In this document: positions 16,252 through 24,451 of the stretch, piece after piece
Layout of the letters: each line of letters starts with the position of its first letter
How positions within the stretch are numbered: position 1 is the first letter of the stretch
Assembly (NCBI RefSeq): GCF_002993335.1
Contig: NZ_PVNS01000010.1
Location: forward strand, 62,001 to 126,000
Direction: 5' to 3'
Length of the DNA: 64,000 nt
Source: Alkalicoccus urumqiensis
Lineage (GTDB): Bacteria; Bacillota; Bacilli; Bacillales; Salisediminibacteriaceae
Translations under genes and position numbers: made by a program
The notes under the pieces: model-generated
The model's input: only the letters and a program-made list of their open reading frames with translations
Databases searched by the model: none
Told to the model about the DNA's origin: nothing

Positions 16252-17475
16252 GTGGACACTGCAGAAACACAGCCGACATTACTAAGAAACCGGGCGTTTC
16301 TGCTCGTCTGGTTTTCCGGATTGACCGTCATGCTCGGATTTTCCGTCTTCTTTCTGTCTGTCTCGTGGTTTGTCGTGGATGAACTGCAGCAGGAGGCCCT
16401 GCTGGGGATTGTTCTGATGGCCGTCTCCATCCCGCGGGTCATTATGATGATTTACGGAGGGATTCTGGCAGATAAAATCAAAAAATCCTTGATCATGTTT
16501 GTCACCAATGCCTGTCAGGTGCTTGTTATGGTGGCGATGATTGTATTATTTTCCACTGGATCGCTGACTGCCTTCACACTGATTTTGATCGCACTCATTT
16601 TTGGTTTTCTCGATGCCTTTTTCTTTCCGGCGGTCTCGTCGATGATTCCGACTATTGTCCGGGATGCTGAACTGCAGCGGGCAAACTCGCTGTTTCAGGG
16701 GTCCACGGAGTTAATGTTTATCGCCGGTCCGCTTCTTGCAGGTATTCTTTTAACCGTGGGTGATTTCACGCTCACATTTACTGCTTCCGCAGTATTAATC
16801 GCTGTCTCCACGGTGCTCGTTTTTCCACCTTTCATCGGTGATAAAAAGCCGGAACGGAAAGCGCCGGGAACGGCGATGGCGGATTTAAAAGAAGGACTTC
16901 GGTATGTCTGGGACTCGGATGTCCACCGCACCGGTACGTATACGATCGTCATCATTAACTTGTTTATGATCGGGCCGCTTATCATAAGCTTCCCGATTCT
17001 CGTTCAGTCATTAGGTGGATCGCCGTTTGAACTCAGTCTGTTTGAAGGTGGGCTTGCAGCCGGCACATTTCTCGCAAGCGTCATTCTCGTAATCTGGAAC
17101 CTGCAGAAGCGGCGTGGACGGCTCGTGTTCCTCTCTTTAACCGCCAGTTTCAGCCTGTTTCTTTTATTCAGCTTTGCCGAATCACTGCCGATCATGATTA
17201 TCTTGACGGCGCTCACTGGTTTTATGGCGATGTTCGTCTACCTGCCTGCAGTGACAATGGTGCAGGAGAATACGGACAAAGATAAGCTCGGCCGGGTGAT
17301 GAGTATTATTTCCCTGGCAGCAGGCGGATTCGAACCAATTGCCTTCGGTTTGATTGCCCTGCTTGTTGCTCTCTCTCTGCCGATTTCATTCATCCTGACT
17401 GCTGCTGCATCCAGCGGACTGCTTCTCGGTCTACTGCTGATCTGGAAAAGTCCGGGGTTTCGAAAGATCGATTGA
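16252..17475 (+). CDS. MFS transporter
   Basis: A 407-residue permease with 12 predicted membrane helices, beginning LLRNRAFLLVWFSGLTVMLG. After helix 2 there is a motif-A-like segment (IYGGILADKIKKSLIM). The two halves are separated by a loop rich in Lys and Glu (GDKKPERKAPGTAMADLKEG). This is the layout of MFS_3-type exporters such as enterobactin or macrolide efflux proteins; the substrate is unknown. GTG 16252 is preferred because AAGGAGAGG (16232-16240) is upstream; an ATG at 16210 would add 14 charged residues. Convergent with the DUF4256 gene, 18 bp apart. Confidence 0.85.
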   Translation: MDTAETQPTLLRNRAFLLVWFSGLTVMLGFSVFFLSVSWFVVDELQQEALLGIVLMAVSIPRVIMMIYGGILADKIKKSLIMFVTNACQVLVMVAMIVLFSTGSLTAFTLILIALIFGFLDAFFFPAVSSMIPTIVRDAELQRANSLFQGSTELMFIAGPLLAGILLTVGDFTLTFTASAVLIAVSTVLVFPPFIGDKKPERKAPGTAMADLKEGLRYVWDSDVHRTGTYTIVIINLFMIGPLIISFPILVQSLGGSPFELSLFEGGLAAGTFLASVILVIWNLQKRRGRLVFLSLTASFSLFLLFSFAESLPIMIILTALTGFMAMFVYLPAVTMVQENTDKDKLGRVMSIISLAAGGFEPIAFGLIALLVALSLPISFILTAAASSGLLLGLLLIWKSPGFRKID

Positions 17476-17493
17476 GCAGATGGCTGCACGTCG

Positions 17494-18030
17494 TTAGATT
17501 TCGATGAATCCACGGAAACCGCGCGCTCCGAAATAGGAATCAGCTCCGTTATGATAGATAAACACCTGATCGTATCGGCGGTCGCCGAAAAGTGCACCAC
17601 CTTTTTCACGGATCGGCTGTGGTGTGAGAATCCAGCTGGATGTTTTCATATCCACCGGCTCCACCTCCTGCAGCTGACGGTAAAGATCCTCATCGAGAAG
17701 CTGAATACCGATTTGTTCTGCCTGAGTAAGTGCGCTCGTTTTAGGCTTGTATTTTTTCCGCGCTTCAAGCGCCGTGTCGTCGTAGCAGACACTCCGGCGT
17801 CCTTTTGGCGTTTCCCTGGCGAAATCGACGAATAGATATGTTTCTTTATCAGGATCAAACTGCAACACATCCGGCTCTCCGCCGGTCGCTTCCATTTCCC
17901 GGAGTACCTCCGCTGCACGGGAGTCTGCGGCGATCCGGGCCTCGATTCCGCTCCATTCAAGCGCTGGATGGCGGTGGTTGTTTTCTTCAAATCGCTTTTG
18001 TAATATGGCTGTCAGTTCCTCATTCGTCAT
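17494..18030 (-). CDS. DUF4256 domain protein
   Basis: A 178-residue cytoplasmic protein of unknown function. It has the features of DUF4256: LTAILQKRFEENNHRHP at the start, YDDTALEARKKYKPK, SALTQAEQIGIQLLDEDLY, and the C-terminal RRYDQVFIYHNGADSYFGARG. ATG 18030 has AAGGAGG seven bases upstream; an ATG at 18057 lacks this. Monocistronic. Confidence 0.83.
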   Translation of the reverse strand: MTNEELTAILQKRFEENNHRHPALEWSGIEARIAADSRAAEVLREMEATGGEPDVLQFDPDKETYLFVDFARETPKGRRSVCYDDTALEARKKYKPKTSALTQAEQIGIQLLDEDLYRQLQEVEPVDMKTSSWILTPQPIREKGGALFGDRRYDQVFIYHNGADSYFGARGFRGFIEI

Positions 18031-18146
18031 AGTATCTCCTCCTTGTCTCCCTACCATTATTCGAGGAATGTGGAAAAAGTTCCTTCTTCCTGGTTGGGTC
18101 TATCGGAAACGGGTATAGAGTAGAAACGAAAGCGGGAGGAGGGAGC

Positions 18147-18374
18147 ATGATGAAAAACTTCGTAGGCCGCATTATGCAGGGAGTGAAGGAGTTTTCGGTG
18201 GTGGATTTTGCAGTGTGGAAAACGGCGCTTGTCCTTCTGGGCGCAGGCATCGGGGCATCCAGAGCCGAAAAAATAAAACCATATCTGCCGGTATTGTGGC
18301 TTATCTATGCAGCTGCATTTGTGTATACAATCTACCGGACATTCAGGGAAACAGAAAACACGTATCAGCGATAA
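18147..18374 (+). CDS. Small membrane-associated hypothetical protein
   Basis: A 75-residue protein beginning MMKNFVGRIMQGVKEFSVVD, with a hydrophobic region from about residue 26 to 60 that can form two short helices (TALVLLGAGIGA and VLWLIYAAAFVYTIY) and a charged tail. GGGAGGAGGGAGC precedes the ATG. Its last codons form the first arm of its own terminator. No family recognised. Confidence 0.62.
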   Translation: MMKNFVGRIMQGVKEFSVVDFAVWKTALVLLGAGIGASRAEKIKPYLPVLWLIYAAAFVYTIYRTFRETENTYQR

Positions 18375-18392
18375 AGCTGATACGTGTTTTTT
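18357..18392. terminator. Bidirectional terminator overlapping two gene ends
   Basis: AACACGTATCAGC (18357-18369) pairs with GCTGATACGTGTT (18376-18388), with T residues following on both strands. It overlaps the 3' ends of both flanking convergent genes. Confidence 0.92.
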
Positions 18393-19521
18393 AATATCCG
18401 AAGCGGTCCGGAGCTGCTTTCTCTTCGATTGTTTCGATCTTTGGTAAAAGGCTCCCTGCGACATATTCTGCAATGGCGGGGGAAGCCGTGACACCGGGAG
18501 AGTCGAGACCGGCTAAATGAATCAGCCGTTTGTGTGATCGGGAAGGCTGAATATAAAAGTCCAGATCTGCCAGACTGGATCTTACACCGGCGTAATATCT
18601 TTCCGTGTGTTCATAGGGGATATTCTGCGCAAGGCGGCTGACTTCTTCTTTTATCTCACGTATACCTGCTTCTGTCGGAAGGGCATGATGAAACATCGTC
18701 TGTTTTGTATCCGTCGGGCCGAGACGGATCGTGCCGTCCGGCTGCGGGATGATTAGAATACCTTTCGTGACTTTTGTCGGGAGGGGATAGATAATATGAT
18801 GCATAAAACCTTCCGCCGCTTTTCCGAGTACAATATATTCCCCCCGCCGCGGGACAGGAGTAAACGGAAGCTCGTTTTCGATCAGCGAAGCAATCCTGGC
18901 GGAGGCGGCGCCTGCAGCATTGATGACAAAGCGGCTTTGAAACTGCCTGCCATCGGCTGTTTCCACGTCAAATACTGATCCGGCGTTTCGAATGGCGGCA
19001 ACATCCGCATTCATGAAAATCCGGGCCCCATTTTTTTCCGCATTGGCTGCGAGACGGCTCGTTAAAAGCGCCGTATCTGCACTCATCGCCTCCGGCATTA
19101 AAAGTCCTCCATGAAGCGAAGGATGAAGATTCGGTTCCAGTGCGGCAAGCTCCTCTTTTTGGAGCAGTTTCATCGTGTGAATGCCTTCTTTTTCACCAGC
19201 TTTCTGAAGATGCTGGAGGCCGCTGAATTCTTCCGGTGACCGTGCTGTAACGATCGCGCCGTTTTGAAAAACGGGAACGTCAAAAGCGTCTGCAAGCTTC
19301 CGGTGGAGCATACTGCCTTCCCTGCCGAGTGTTGATTTAAGGGTCCCTTTATCCGGCGGCATCATGGCAGGAGGGTGGACGAGTGCGCTGTTGTGGGTGG
19401 ACTGTACGCCGGAGAGGCGTGAGCCTTTTTCCAGAAGGGCGGTGCGGCCTTTCATGTGGGAGAGCCGGCGTGCGAGTGCTGTACCTACCACGCCTCCCCC
19501 GATGATTAGAAAGTCAAACAT
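18391..19521 (-). CDS. FAD-dependent oxidoreductase (DAO family, LhgO/GlpA-like)
   Basis: A 376-residue flavoenzyme. It begins with the dinucleotide-binding motif FLIIGGGVVGTALARRLS, then ALLEKGSRLSG. It also has VINAAGAASARIASLIE, VPRRGEYIVLGK, IRLGPTDT and the C-terminal HLAGLDSPGVTASPAIAEYVA. This pattern fits L-2-hydroxyglutarate oxidase and anaerobic glycerol-3-phosphate dehydrogenase relatives; the substrate is probably a 2-hydroxy acid or glycerol phosphate. The start at 19521 (AAAGGA upstream) puts the FAD motif at residue 4; an ATG at 19560 would add 13 residues. Confidence 0.84.
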   Translation of the reverse strand: MFDFLIIGGGVVGTALARRLSHMKGRTALLEKGSRLSGVQSTHNSALVHPPAMMPPDKGTLKSTLGREGSMLHRKLADAFDVPVFQNGAIVTARSPEEFSGLQHLQKAGEKEGIHTMKLLQKEELAALEPNLHPSLHGGLLMPEAMSADTALLTSRLAANAEKNGARIFMNADVAAIRNAGSVFDVETADGRQFQSRFVINAAGAASARIASLIENELPFTPVPRRGEYIVLGKAAEGFMHHIIYPLPTKVTKGILIIPQPDGTIRLGPTDTKQTMFHHALPTEAGIREIKEEVSRLAQNIPYEHTERYYAGVRSSLADLDFYIQPSRSHKRLIHLAGLDSPGVTASPAIAEYVAGSLLPKIETIEEKAAPDRFGY

Positions 19522-19721
19522 CTGTCTCATTCCTTTACATGAGGATTTTCCTGCTGCCAAGAGACGATGGACACTTTCAGTTTACCTCTGCCGGGATAAG
19601 AGAAACAAATGTCCTGCCCGCAGGATGCTTTCCTGTCATCGATCGGCATGGGAGTAAAGACGTGTAATTTACAAATTAAGGAATATTCGATAAGCTGTGC
19701 TGAAAAGAGCCGAGGAGGAAG

Positions 19722-19935
19722 ATGATGGACTCCCAGACGGAACAAAAAGCTTCTTGAGGAAGTGAGAAAACTCAGACATGCGGTCGAAGCGCTGGAAGAG
19801 AAAGAAGAAAAAGCCACGGTAAGCAGCATTTTTAACTTGATTATCCGCTCGTTTCTCATCGGTGTTTTTGTCGTAGGACCCATTATTGCTGTGCTGGCCA
19901 CGCTTATACCCTACTTCTTTCAGCTGCTTTTTTAG
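19722..19935 (+). pseudogene. Small coiled-coil/transmembrane protein, frameshifted at an A run
   Basis: ATG ATG at 19722, behind GAGGAGGA, begins MMDSQTEQK; after the five-A run at 19744-19748 the frame meets TGA. One base fewer there gives KLLEEVRKLRHAVEALEEKE, then SSIFNLIIRSFLIGVFVVGP and IIAVLATLIPYFFQLLF, ending at TAG 19933-19935: a coiled coil plus one or two membrane helices, a common small-protein design. The intact product would have about 70 residues. The alternative is a shorter protein from GTG 19762 (57 residues). A homopolymer sequence error is also possible. No function known. Its 3' end overlaps the convergent gene by 32 bp. Confidence 0.6.
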
Positions 19936-20251
19936 ATGTACGATTTTTTAAGCCCTGTACCATATAGTAGAGCCAGCAAAGAAGAAAAACTGCCCGGATC
20001 CCATCCAGAAGCGTCATACTTCCGCCGGTGGTGAGAATTCCGAGACAGGCGCCGGTGAGAAAAGCCCCGATGGAGAAGCTGTATGTATCGCTTGGAATAA
20101 GCTCCTTTCCAAGAAGTGCTGCAGCCGCCGATGCAGCAAGAACGGCACTTAAGAGCACCCAGAGCCAGGGCAGCTGGTACTGTTCATCGAGCAGAATGAG
20201 CAGGAAAAAAGCAGGGACAATCCATGCTGCCTGCCGCTTAAGTTGTACCAT
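19904..20251 (-). CDS. Hypothetical four-helix membrane protein
   Basis: A 115-residue hydrophobic protein starting MVQLKRQAAWIVPAFF at 20251, where AAGGAGG sits nine bases upstream; an ATG at 20275 lies beyond it. Four membrane segments (about residues 8-22, 27-47, 59-80 and 84-102) and a basic C-terminus (KNRTSKKAAERSRV). No known family. Confidence 0.65.
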   Translation of the reverse strand: MVQLKRQAAWIVPAFFLLILLDEQYQLPWLWVLLSAVLAASAAAALLGKELIPSDTYSFSIGAFLTGACLGILTTGGSMTLLDGIRAVFLLCWLYYMVQGLKNRTSKKAAERSRV

Positions 20252-20318
20252 GCGCTGAAACCTCCTTTTTACCATCTACGTATACTTAGAAAAGTAGTTT
20301 CAGGAAGGTGGTAAAAAG

Positions 20319-20687
20319 TTGAAAAAATTATGTATCATAAGCGGCGCTGTTCTGCTGATCGGCTGTTCACGTCCGGAGCAGATGAGTCAGGCCGCTTCAG
20401 CAGAGTGGATGGACAATACGCTGCATCTCAGCTGTATGAAAACCGGAGAGGGGCAGGAAATAACGATTCTGCCTCCTTACACGATAAGCAGCGAATCGTT
20501 TCAGCGTACTGACGTGAGAGGGACGGAATCGTGGACTCCCGAGACCGGGGAGGAATGGAAAGTAATCGTTCTGGAGGGGGAGGAGGCAGTGAGCGATTGG
20601 AGCGTGTATTCAGAAGTGGATACAGAAAATGCTTCCAGTAACCCGGTGTATCACGTACCGGGAAATGAAGTGCTGACAAAAAAATAA
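20319..20687 (+). CDS. Hypothetical small lipoprotein
   Basis: A 122-residue protein with a signal peptide MKKLCIISGAVLLIGC whose LIGC is a lipobox, so it is predicted to be lipid-anchored outside the membrane. The mature part is acidic and beta-rich, with no recognised domain. It starts at TTG 20319 after AGGAAGGTGG. It ends inside the convergent terminator region. Confidence 0.68.
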   Translation: MKKLCIISGAVLLIGCSRPEQMSQAASAEWMDNTLHLSCMKTGEGQEITILPPYTISSESFQRTDVRGTESWTPETGEEWKVIVLEGEEAVSDWSVYSEVDTENASSNPVYHVPGNEVLTKK

Positions 20688-20713
20688 CCCTCCGGAAAGC
20701 AGCTTCCGGAAGG
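20677..20713 (-). terminator. Terminator of the 47-residue basic protein gene
   Basis: On the minus strand a ten-bp stem (CCTTCCGGAA with TTCCGGAGGG, one G-U pair) around the loop GCTGCT is followed by a T-rich tract (complement of 20677-20687). Confidence 0.85.
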
Positions 20714-20719
20714 ACATGT

Positions 20720-20863
20720 TCACTTAAATAGTTTCCGCATCATTTTTCCTGTCGCTTTCCCGGTTACCCGTCGTCCAACACGGCGGCCGACCCGGCCGCG
20801 GCGGACCGCATTAATGTCATTGGAAATACGGAGCGCCTTGTATAAAAACGATTTAAGAGACAC
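20720..20863 (-). CDS. Small basic hypothetical protein, 47 residues
   Basis: GTG 20863 follows AAAGGA by nine bases and encodes a strongly basic peptide: it begins MSLKSFLYKALRISNDINA, continues with an Arg/Gly-rich stretch (VRRGRVGRRVGRR) and ends TGKATGKMMRKLFK. Two ATG codons just upstream (20872, 20869) are too close to the ribosome binding site. Similar short basic proteins with a SLKSFLYKA start and a GKATGK end occur in many Bacillus genomes as uncharacterised proteins. Nucleic-acid binding is possible from its charge but is not shown. It has a strong terminator. Confidence 0.72.
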   Translation of the reverse strand: MSLKSFLYKALRISNDINAVRRGRVGRRVGRRVTGKATGKMMRKLFK

Positions 20864-21010
20864 AGCCATCATTCCTTTCCTGTGCGTATTGTCGTAAGAC
20901 TATCATGCCGGAAAAAGGCAGACGATGTCAATACAGTATAGGGAAAGATTGGAACCAGGATAGCAGTGGCGAAATACATAAGAACTCTATAATTCAGAAA
21001 GGAGGCACCT

Positions 21011-21091
21011 ATGCGCATCGACTACATCCTTATTTTCGTGATCGGGCTGCTTGTCGGTATGTTCCTGCTTGCACCGCTTTTCGGAAACTAA
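21011..21091 (+). CDS. 26-residue single-helix membrane peptide
   Basis: ATG 21011 is preceded by a perfect AAAGGAGG (20998-21005). The product starts MRIDYILIFVIGLLVGMFLL and ends APLFGN, a single transmembrane helix with hardly any soluble part. A strong hairpin terminator follows at 21128. A good ribosome binding site and terminator support a real gene; homologues cannot be named. Confidence 0.55.
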   Translation: MRIDYILIFVIGLLVGMFLLAPLFGN

Positions 21092-21127
21092 GCGTATTTT
21101 TCGTTGAAAGAATATCCAGATGTAAAG

Positions 21128-21169
21128 AATGCTTCTACTGGTTCAAGTCACCCAGTAGAAGCATTTTCA
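21128..21169. terminator. Terminator between convergent genes
   Basis: AATGCTTCTACTGG (21128-21141) pairs perfectly with CCAGTAGAAGCATT (21152-21165) and is followed by T residues on the plus strand; the minus side is also followed by a T-rich stretch. Confidence 0.9.
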
Positions 21170-21186
21170 CTAATGTGCTTTAAGAA

Positions 21187-21864
21187 CTACTGTAAATTAA
21201 TTTCAACCGTTTCTGTACCCCAAAAGCCAGTCTGCCCCTGCATAATTGAACTTTCTACATCTACATCTGCCCCTGTTTCAAATACTACTTTCCCTGACTT
21301 TTCCAGTCCGGGATTTACTTGTTCTAAAAAGAAATCGTCTTCATCTGTCATCGCCATTATTACTTCTCCACTTCGAGCTGGTTCATATTCTGCTCCTTCA
21401 GAAGAATACAGTTTAAAAAACGAGGAATCAATCGTCAATGCTTCATCTCGATCGTTCGATACTGTAACATCCAGGATAACAAATTTACCTGAAGTAGTAG
21501 CAGGATCCATAAACTCGCCGCCACCAAGTTCTTCGGCTTCTTCAACACTATTTACTGTAAATGCAACATCGTTAATTTCTGCCGGCTCACCAACACCCAC
21601 AGATTCTACTGCATTAGATTCCTCTGCATTATTCGTTCCTTCATTTGTGTTCTCCGAATTCTCGTCAGGTGAAGTAGTATTATCAGATTCAGCGGACTCC
21701 TCAGGCTCTTCCAAATTACTGTTTGAATCTTCTACTGTCTCTTCAGCTGCAGAAGTATCTTCCGCTGTTTCTTGTGTTTCTTCATCACCTACGATAGCAG
21801 CCACGACTGCTAAGGCTATGAGTCCTAAAAATGCATAAAGACCCCATTTAAGTAACTTTTTCAT
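21187..21864 (-). CDS. DUF4352 domain protein, membrane-anchored
   Basis: A 225-residue protein: N-terminal membrane helix (LLKWGLYAFLGLIALAVVAA), an acidic Glu/Ser/Asn/Thr linker of about 65 residues, then a C-terminal immunoglobulin-like DUF4352 domain (VGEPAEINDVAFTVNSVEE, GKFVILDVTVSNDRDEALTI, SSFFKLYSSEGAEYEP). DUF4352 occurs in surface lipoproteins of unknown role. Codon usage and flanks are visibly richer in A+T than the neighbouring genes, so it could have been acquired. GGGGGA lies upstream. Confidence 0.8.
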   Translation of the reverse strand: MKKLLKWGLYAFLGLIALAVVAAIVGDEETQETAEDTSAAEETVEDSNSNLEEPEESAESDNTTSPDENSENTNEGTNNAEESNAVESVGVGEPAEINDVAFTVNSVEEAEELGGGEFMDPATTSGKFVILDVTVSNDRDEALTIDSSFFKLYSSEGAEYEPARSGEVIMAMTDEDDFFLEQVNPGLEKSGKVVFETGADVDVESSIMQGQTGFWGTETVEINLQ

Positions 21865-22068
21865 TAGTAATCCCCCTTAATATAATATAAATGGTTTTAT
21901 ATACCATATTAATAGTAAAACAAACGTGTGAAGGTTTGTCTATAAGTATTAGGTCTTTTATTTATAAAATATCGGGATTAAGTACCGGAAGAAGCTGGAA
22001 GGAAGACGTGTTTCCCCTCATCTGCCGGAGGGTATAGAGGTAGAAGTACATAGGAGGAGGGGTCGGTT

Positions 22069-23055
22069 ATGGAGAAAGGGTATTATCGTGAACTGGGGAA
22101 AACAGGCATTCGTCTGTCCCCGGTCGGACTCGGCTGCTGGCAGTTCAGTAAAGGCCAGGGAGCTGTTGGGAAATATTGGGACAGCATCGAGGACGAAACA
22201 ATGACATCGATCGTGAAAACGTCATTGGAAGGCGGCATCAACTGGTTTGACACAGCAGAGGTCTACGGCAAAGGGGCATCGGAACAGGCGCTTGCAGCCT
22301 CACTGGACAAGCTGGACGTCCCTTTTGAAGACGCGCTTATCGCGACAAAATGGTGGCCGATGCTCCGGAATGCGGATTCACTGGTAAACACGATTGAAGC
22401 GCGGAAGGACGCGCTGAATCAGCGGCCGATCAGCCTCTATCAAATACATCAGCCGTTCTCTTATTCCAGCGTGCGGCGCCAGATGGAGAAAATGGCAAAA
22501 CTTTACCGTGATGGTCACATCGGTGCTGTCGGTGTCAGTAATTTCAGCGTAAAAAAGATGATCGAAGCGCACGATGTTCTGGCCGAATACGATATCCCGC
22601 TCGCGTCCAACCAGGTGAAATACAGCCTGCTGGACCGAAGCATTGAAACAAACGGTCTGCTCGAAGAAGCCCGGAAGCGGAGCATCGCCATAATTGCTTA
22701 CTCGCCGCTTGAACAAGGTCTGTTAACAGGGAAGTTCCACCACGATCCGGACCGGATTAAATTATCAAAAGGACCGCGGAAATGGCTTGGATGGTTTAAG
22801 AAAGAAGGACTCGAACGTTCCCAGCCCCTCATCGATGTGCTCGAGCATTACGCCGATCAATATCAGGTCAGCGTGTCTGAAATCGTCCTCAATTGGATGA
22901 TCCATTTCCACCAGGAGCAGTTTTTCGTTATTCCCGGAGCTTCGAGGGTGGAGCAGGCGGAAGCAAATGCGCACAGCATGAACTTTGAACTGCATCAAAA
23001 AGAGCTTGATCTCATTTCGGAAACGGCCTGGGACGTATTGGACCGGAAAAAGTAA
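22069..23055 (+). CDS. Aldo/keto reductase
   Basis: A 328-residue NADPH-dependent oxidoreductase of the AKR superfamily. It contains GLGCWQFSKGQG, GGINWFDTAEVYGKGASEQ with the catalytic Asp/Tyr, ALIATKWWP with Lys, YQIHQPF with His, and the cofactor part FFVIPGASRVEQAEANA. The layout is that of AKR families 11-13 (YhdN/YccK type). Substrates are aldehydes or ketones, not further defined. GGAGGAGGGG lies upstream of the ATG. A terminator follows directly. Confidence 0.9.
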   Translation: MEKGYYRELGKTGIRLSPVGLGCWQFSKGQGAVGKYWDSIEDETMTSIVKTSLEGGINWFDTAEVYGKGASEQALAASLDKLDVPFEDALIATKWWPMLRNADSLVNTIEARKDALNQRPISLYQIHQPFSYSSVRRQMEKMAKLYRDGHIGAVGVSNFSVKKMIEAHDVLAEYDIPLASNQVKYSLLDRSIETNGLLEEARKRSIAIIAYSPLEQGLLTGKFHHDPDRIKLSKGPRKWLGWFKKEGLERSQPLIDVLEHYADQYQVSVSEIVLNWMIHFHQEQFFVIPGASRVEQAEANAHSMNFELHQKELDLISETAWDVLDRKK

Positions 23056-23061
23056 AGACTG

Positions 23062-23099
23062 AGAAAGGAGGCACCGGTGCGCTGGAGCCTCCTTTTTTC
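23062..23099 (+). terminator. Terminator of the aldo/keto reductase gene
   Basis: AAAGGAGGC (23064-23072) pairs with GCCTCCTTT (23087-23095), followed by six T in all. Confidence 0.88.
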
Positions 23100-23121
23100 T
23101 GTGCGTAAAGCAAAGCGGAAT

Positions 23122-23490
23122 CTAGTCCTTCCGGGGCTGAATCAGCTCCAGGCGGTTCCCAAACGGGTCGCGGCACTCAAACCGGTCAAATCCTGGAATC
23201 GGAACGGAAGAGATCACGGTCGTTCCGGCTTTCTCAAGCCGATCCTGCCATCCTTCCAGGTCCGTTACTTCATACGCTACATGTCCTTTCGTTGCATACC
23301 GGTCTACACCGTCCTCTGTGCCGACGTGAATCTCCAGCTCCCCGGCAGCAAGCCAGAAGCCGCCCCTGCCCTGCAGCGCCTTCGGTTTCTCCACTTTCTT
23401 CAACCTAAGTATGTCACAATAAAACGCTTCCGCTTCCTTTTCCTTCCCCGGCGATATCGTAATTTGTACATGATGAATCCCACGGATCAT
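23122..23490 (-). CDS. VOC superfamily (glyoxalase-like) protein
   Basis: A 122-residue vicinal-oxygen-chelate protein with one full module: IHHVQITISPGKEKEAEAFY at the start, GELEIHVGTEDG, HVAYEVTDLEGW, and RDPFGNRLELIQP at the end. The metal ligands (His near residue 6, His about 55 and Glu about 116) appear conserved. The reaction is unknown. It begins at the base directly next to the stop codon of the amidohydrolase gene, so the two form an operon. Confidence 0.85.
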   Translation of the reverse strand: MIRGIHHVQITISPGKEKEAEAFYCDILRLKKVEKPKALQGRGGFWLAAGELEIHVGTEDGVDRYATKGHVAYEVTDLEGWQDRLEKAGTTVISSVPIPGFDRFECRDPFGNRLELIQPRKD

Positions 23491-24243
23491 TTACAACACT
23501 CCTCTCTTCATTCCATACCACATCTCTGCATTCTTCTTTAAAATCTTTTTCGACGCTTCCGGCGAAAAAGACGTTTCGATCAGCCGCACGTCGTCCTTAT
23601 GAAATGGTCTCGGTGCTCTCGTGGACGGCAGATCCGTTCCGAACATCAATACATCAGGATGCCTTTCGTAAATGTCTCTCATCGCAGCAGCCGGGTTCAT
23701 GTTCAGTCTGCCGAAACCGCTGGCCTTCACACGGACGCCTGTCTCCGCAAGTGAAAGGAGTGAACAAAAACCCTCCTGCGTCAGTCCGAGATGATCGATC
23801 GTTACTGCAGGCAGATCCCGGAGAAAATCGAAAAGTGGAGGCAGTGAAGCAGAAGAGATATAAAACTCCGTATGCCATCCGCAGACATCATATACAAATT
23901 CTGCTGTACGTTTTATCGTCTGCAGATCCTTTTTTCCACCCCGGTGCAGGTTTATTCTATGTCCGCGGACGCCGTTTTCATGAAGCTTCAGGATCTCTTC
24001 GGCTGTATAGTTTTCCGGCAGTTCCGCCACTCCGCAGTAAGCAGGACCGAGTGTTTTCAGCGCTTCCACAAGATAGGATGTGTCGGTTCCCTGAAAAGAG
24101 CCGGATACACAGACGCCTCCGGTTATACCGAGTCTGGACGCCTTCTGTTGATAAGCTGCAGCTGTGAACGCAGGGGGCAGGTAGCCTTGATTCAGCTGCA
24201 GCGGAAACCTGGGATCGATGATGTGGAAATGAGCATCGAACAT
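23491..24243 (-). CDS. Amidohydrolase-2 family metal hydrolase
   Basis: A 250-residue TIM-barrel hydrolase starting MFDAHFHIIDPRFPLQL, with the HxH metal motif at residues 5-7, AYCGVAELPENY, GVRGHRINLHRGGKK, TIDHLGLTQEGF and the late MFGTDLPSTRAPRPF containing the metal-binding Asp. This matches the amidohydrolase-2 group (2-pyrone-4,6-dicarboxylate hydrolase relatives) acting on lactones or carboxylates. The start at 24243 has AAAGGAGA upstream. It is the first gene of a two-gene unit with the VOC protein, suggesting a small catabolic or detoxification step; this is inference. Confidence 0.82.
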   Translation of the reverse strand: MFDAHFHIIDPRFPLQLNQGYLPPAFTAAAYQQKASRLGITGGVCVSGSFQGTDTSYLVEALKTLGPAYCGVAELPENYTAEEILKLHENGVRGHRINLHRGGKKDLQTIKRTAEFVYDVCGWHTEFYISSASLPPLFDFLRDLPAVTIDHLGLTQEGFCSLLSLAETGVRVKASGFGRLNMNPAAAMRDIYERHPDVLMFGTDLPSTRAPRPFHKDDVRLIETSFSPEASKKILKKNAEMWYGMKRGVL

Positions 24244-24451
24244 GATTTTTCTCCTTTCAGAGATCGTTATCATCTATATAAATTATACCATAATATGTAA
24301 ATAAAATGGAGCAGACAAGTGTTCTAAGAAATGGAGTTATTTATTTGGGACTTTTTTATAAACACATCGTTATTCCTAAATATAGGATTTACTTTAAGAC
24401 TATCTGTGCATTAAACTATCTAAAGACGTATTTCTTTAGGGGGATTTTCAC

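Noticed and set aside
19527-19901. 124-residue minus-strand frame over the small membrane protein
   Set aside because: Serine-rich antisense shadow without ribosome binding site; the plus strand has a clear start and membrane helix.
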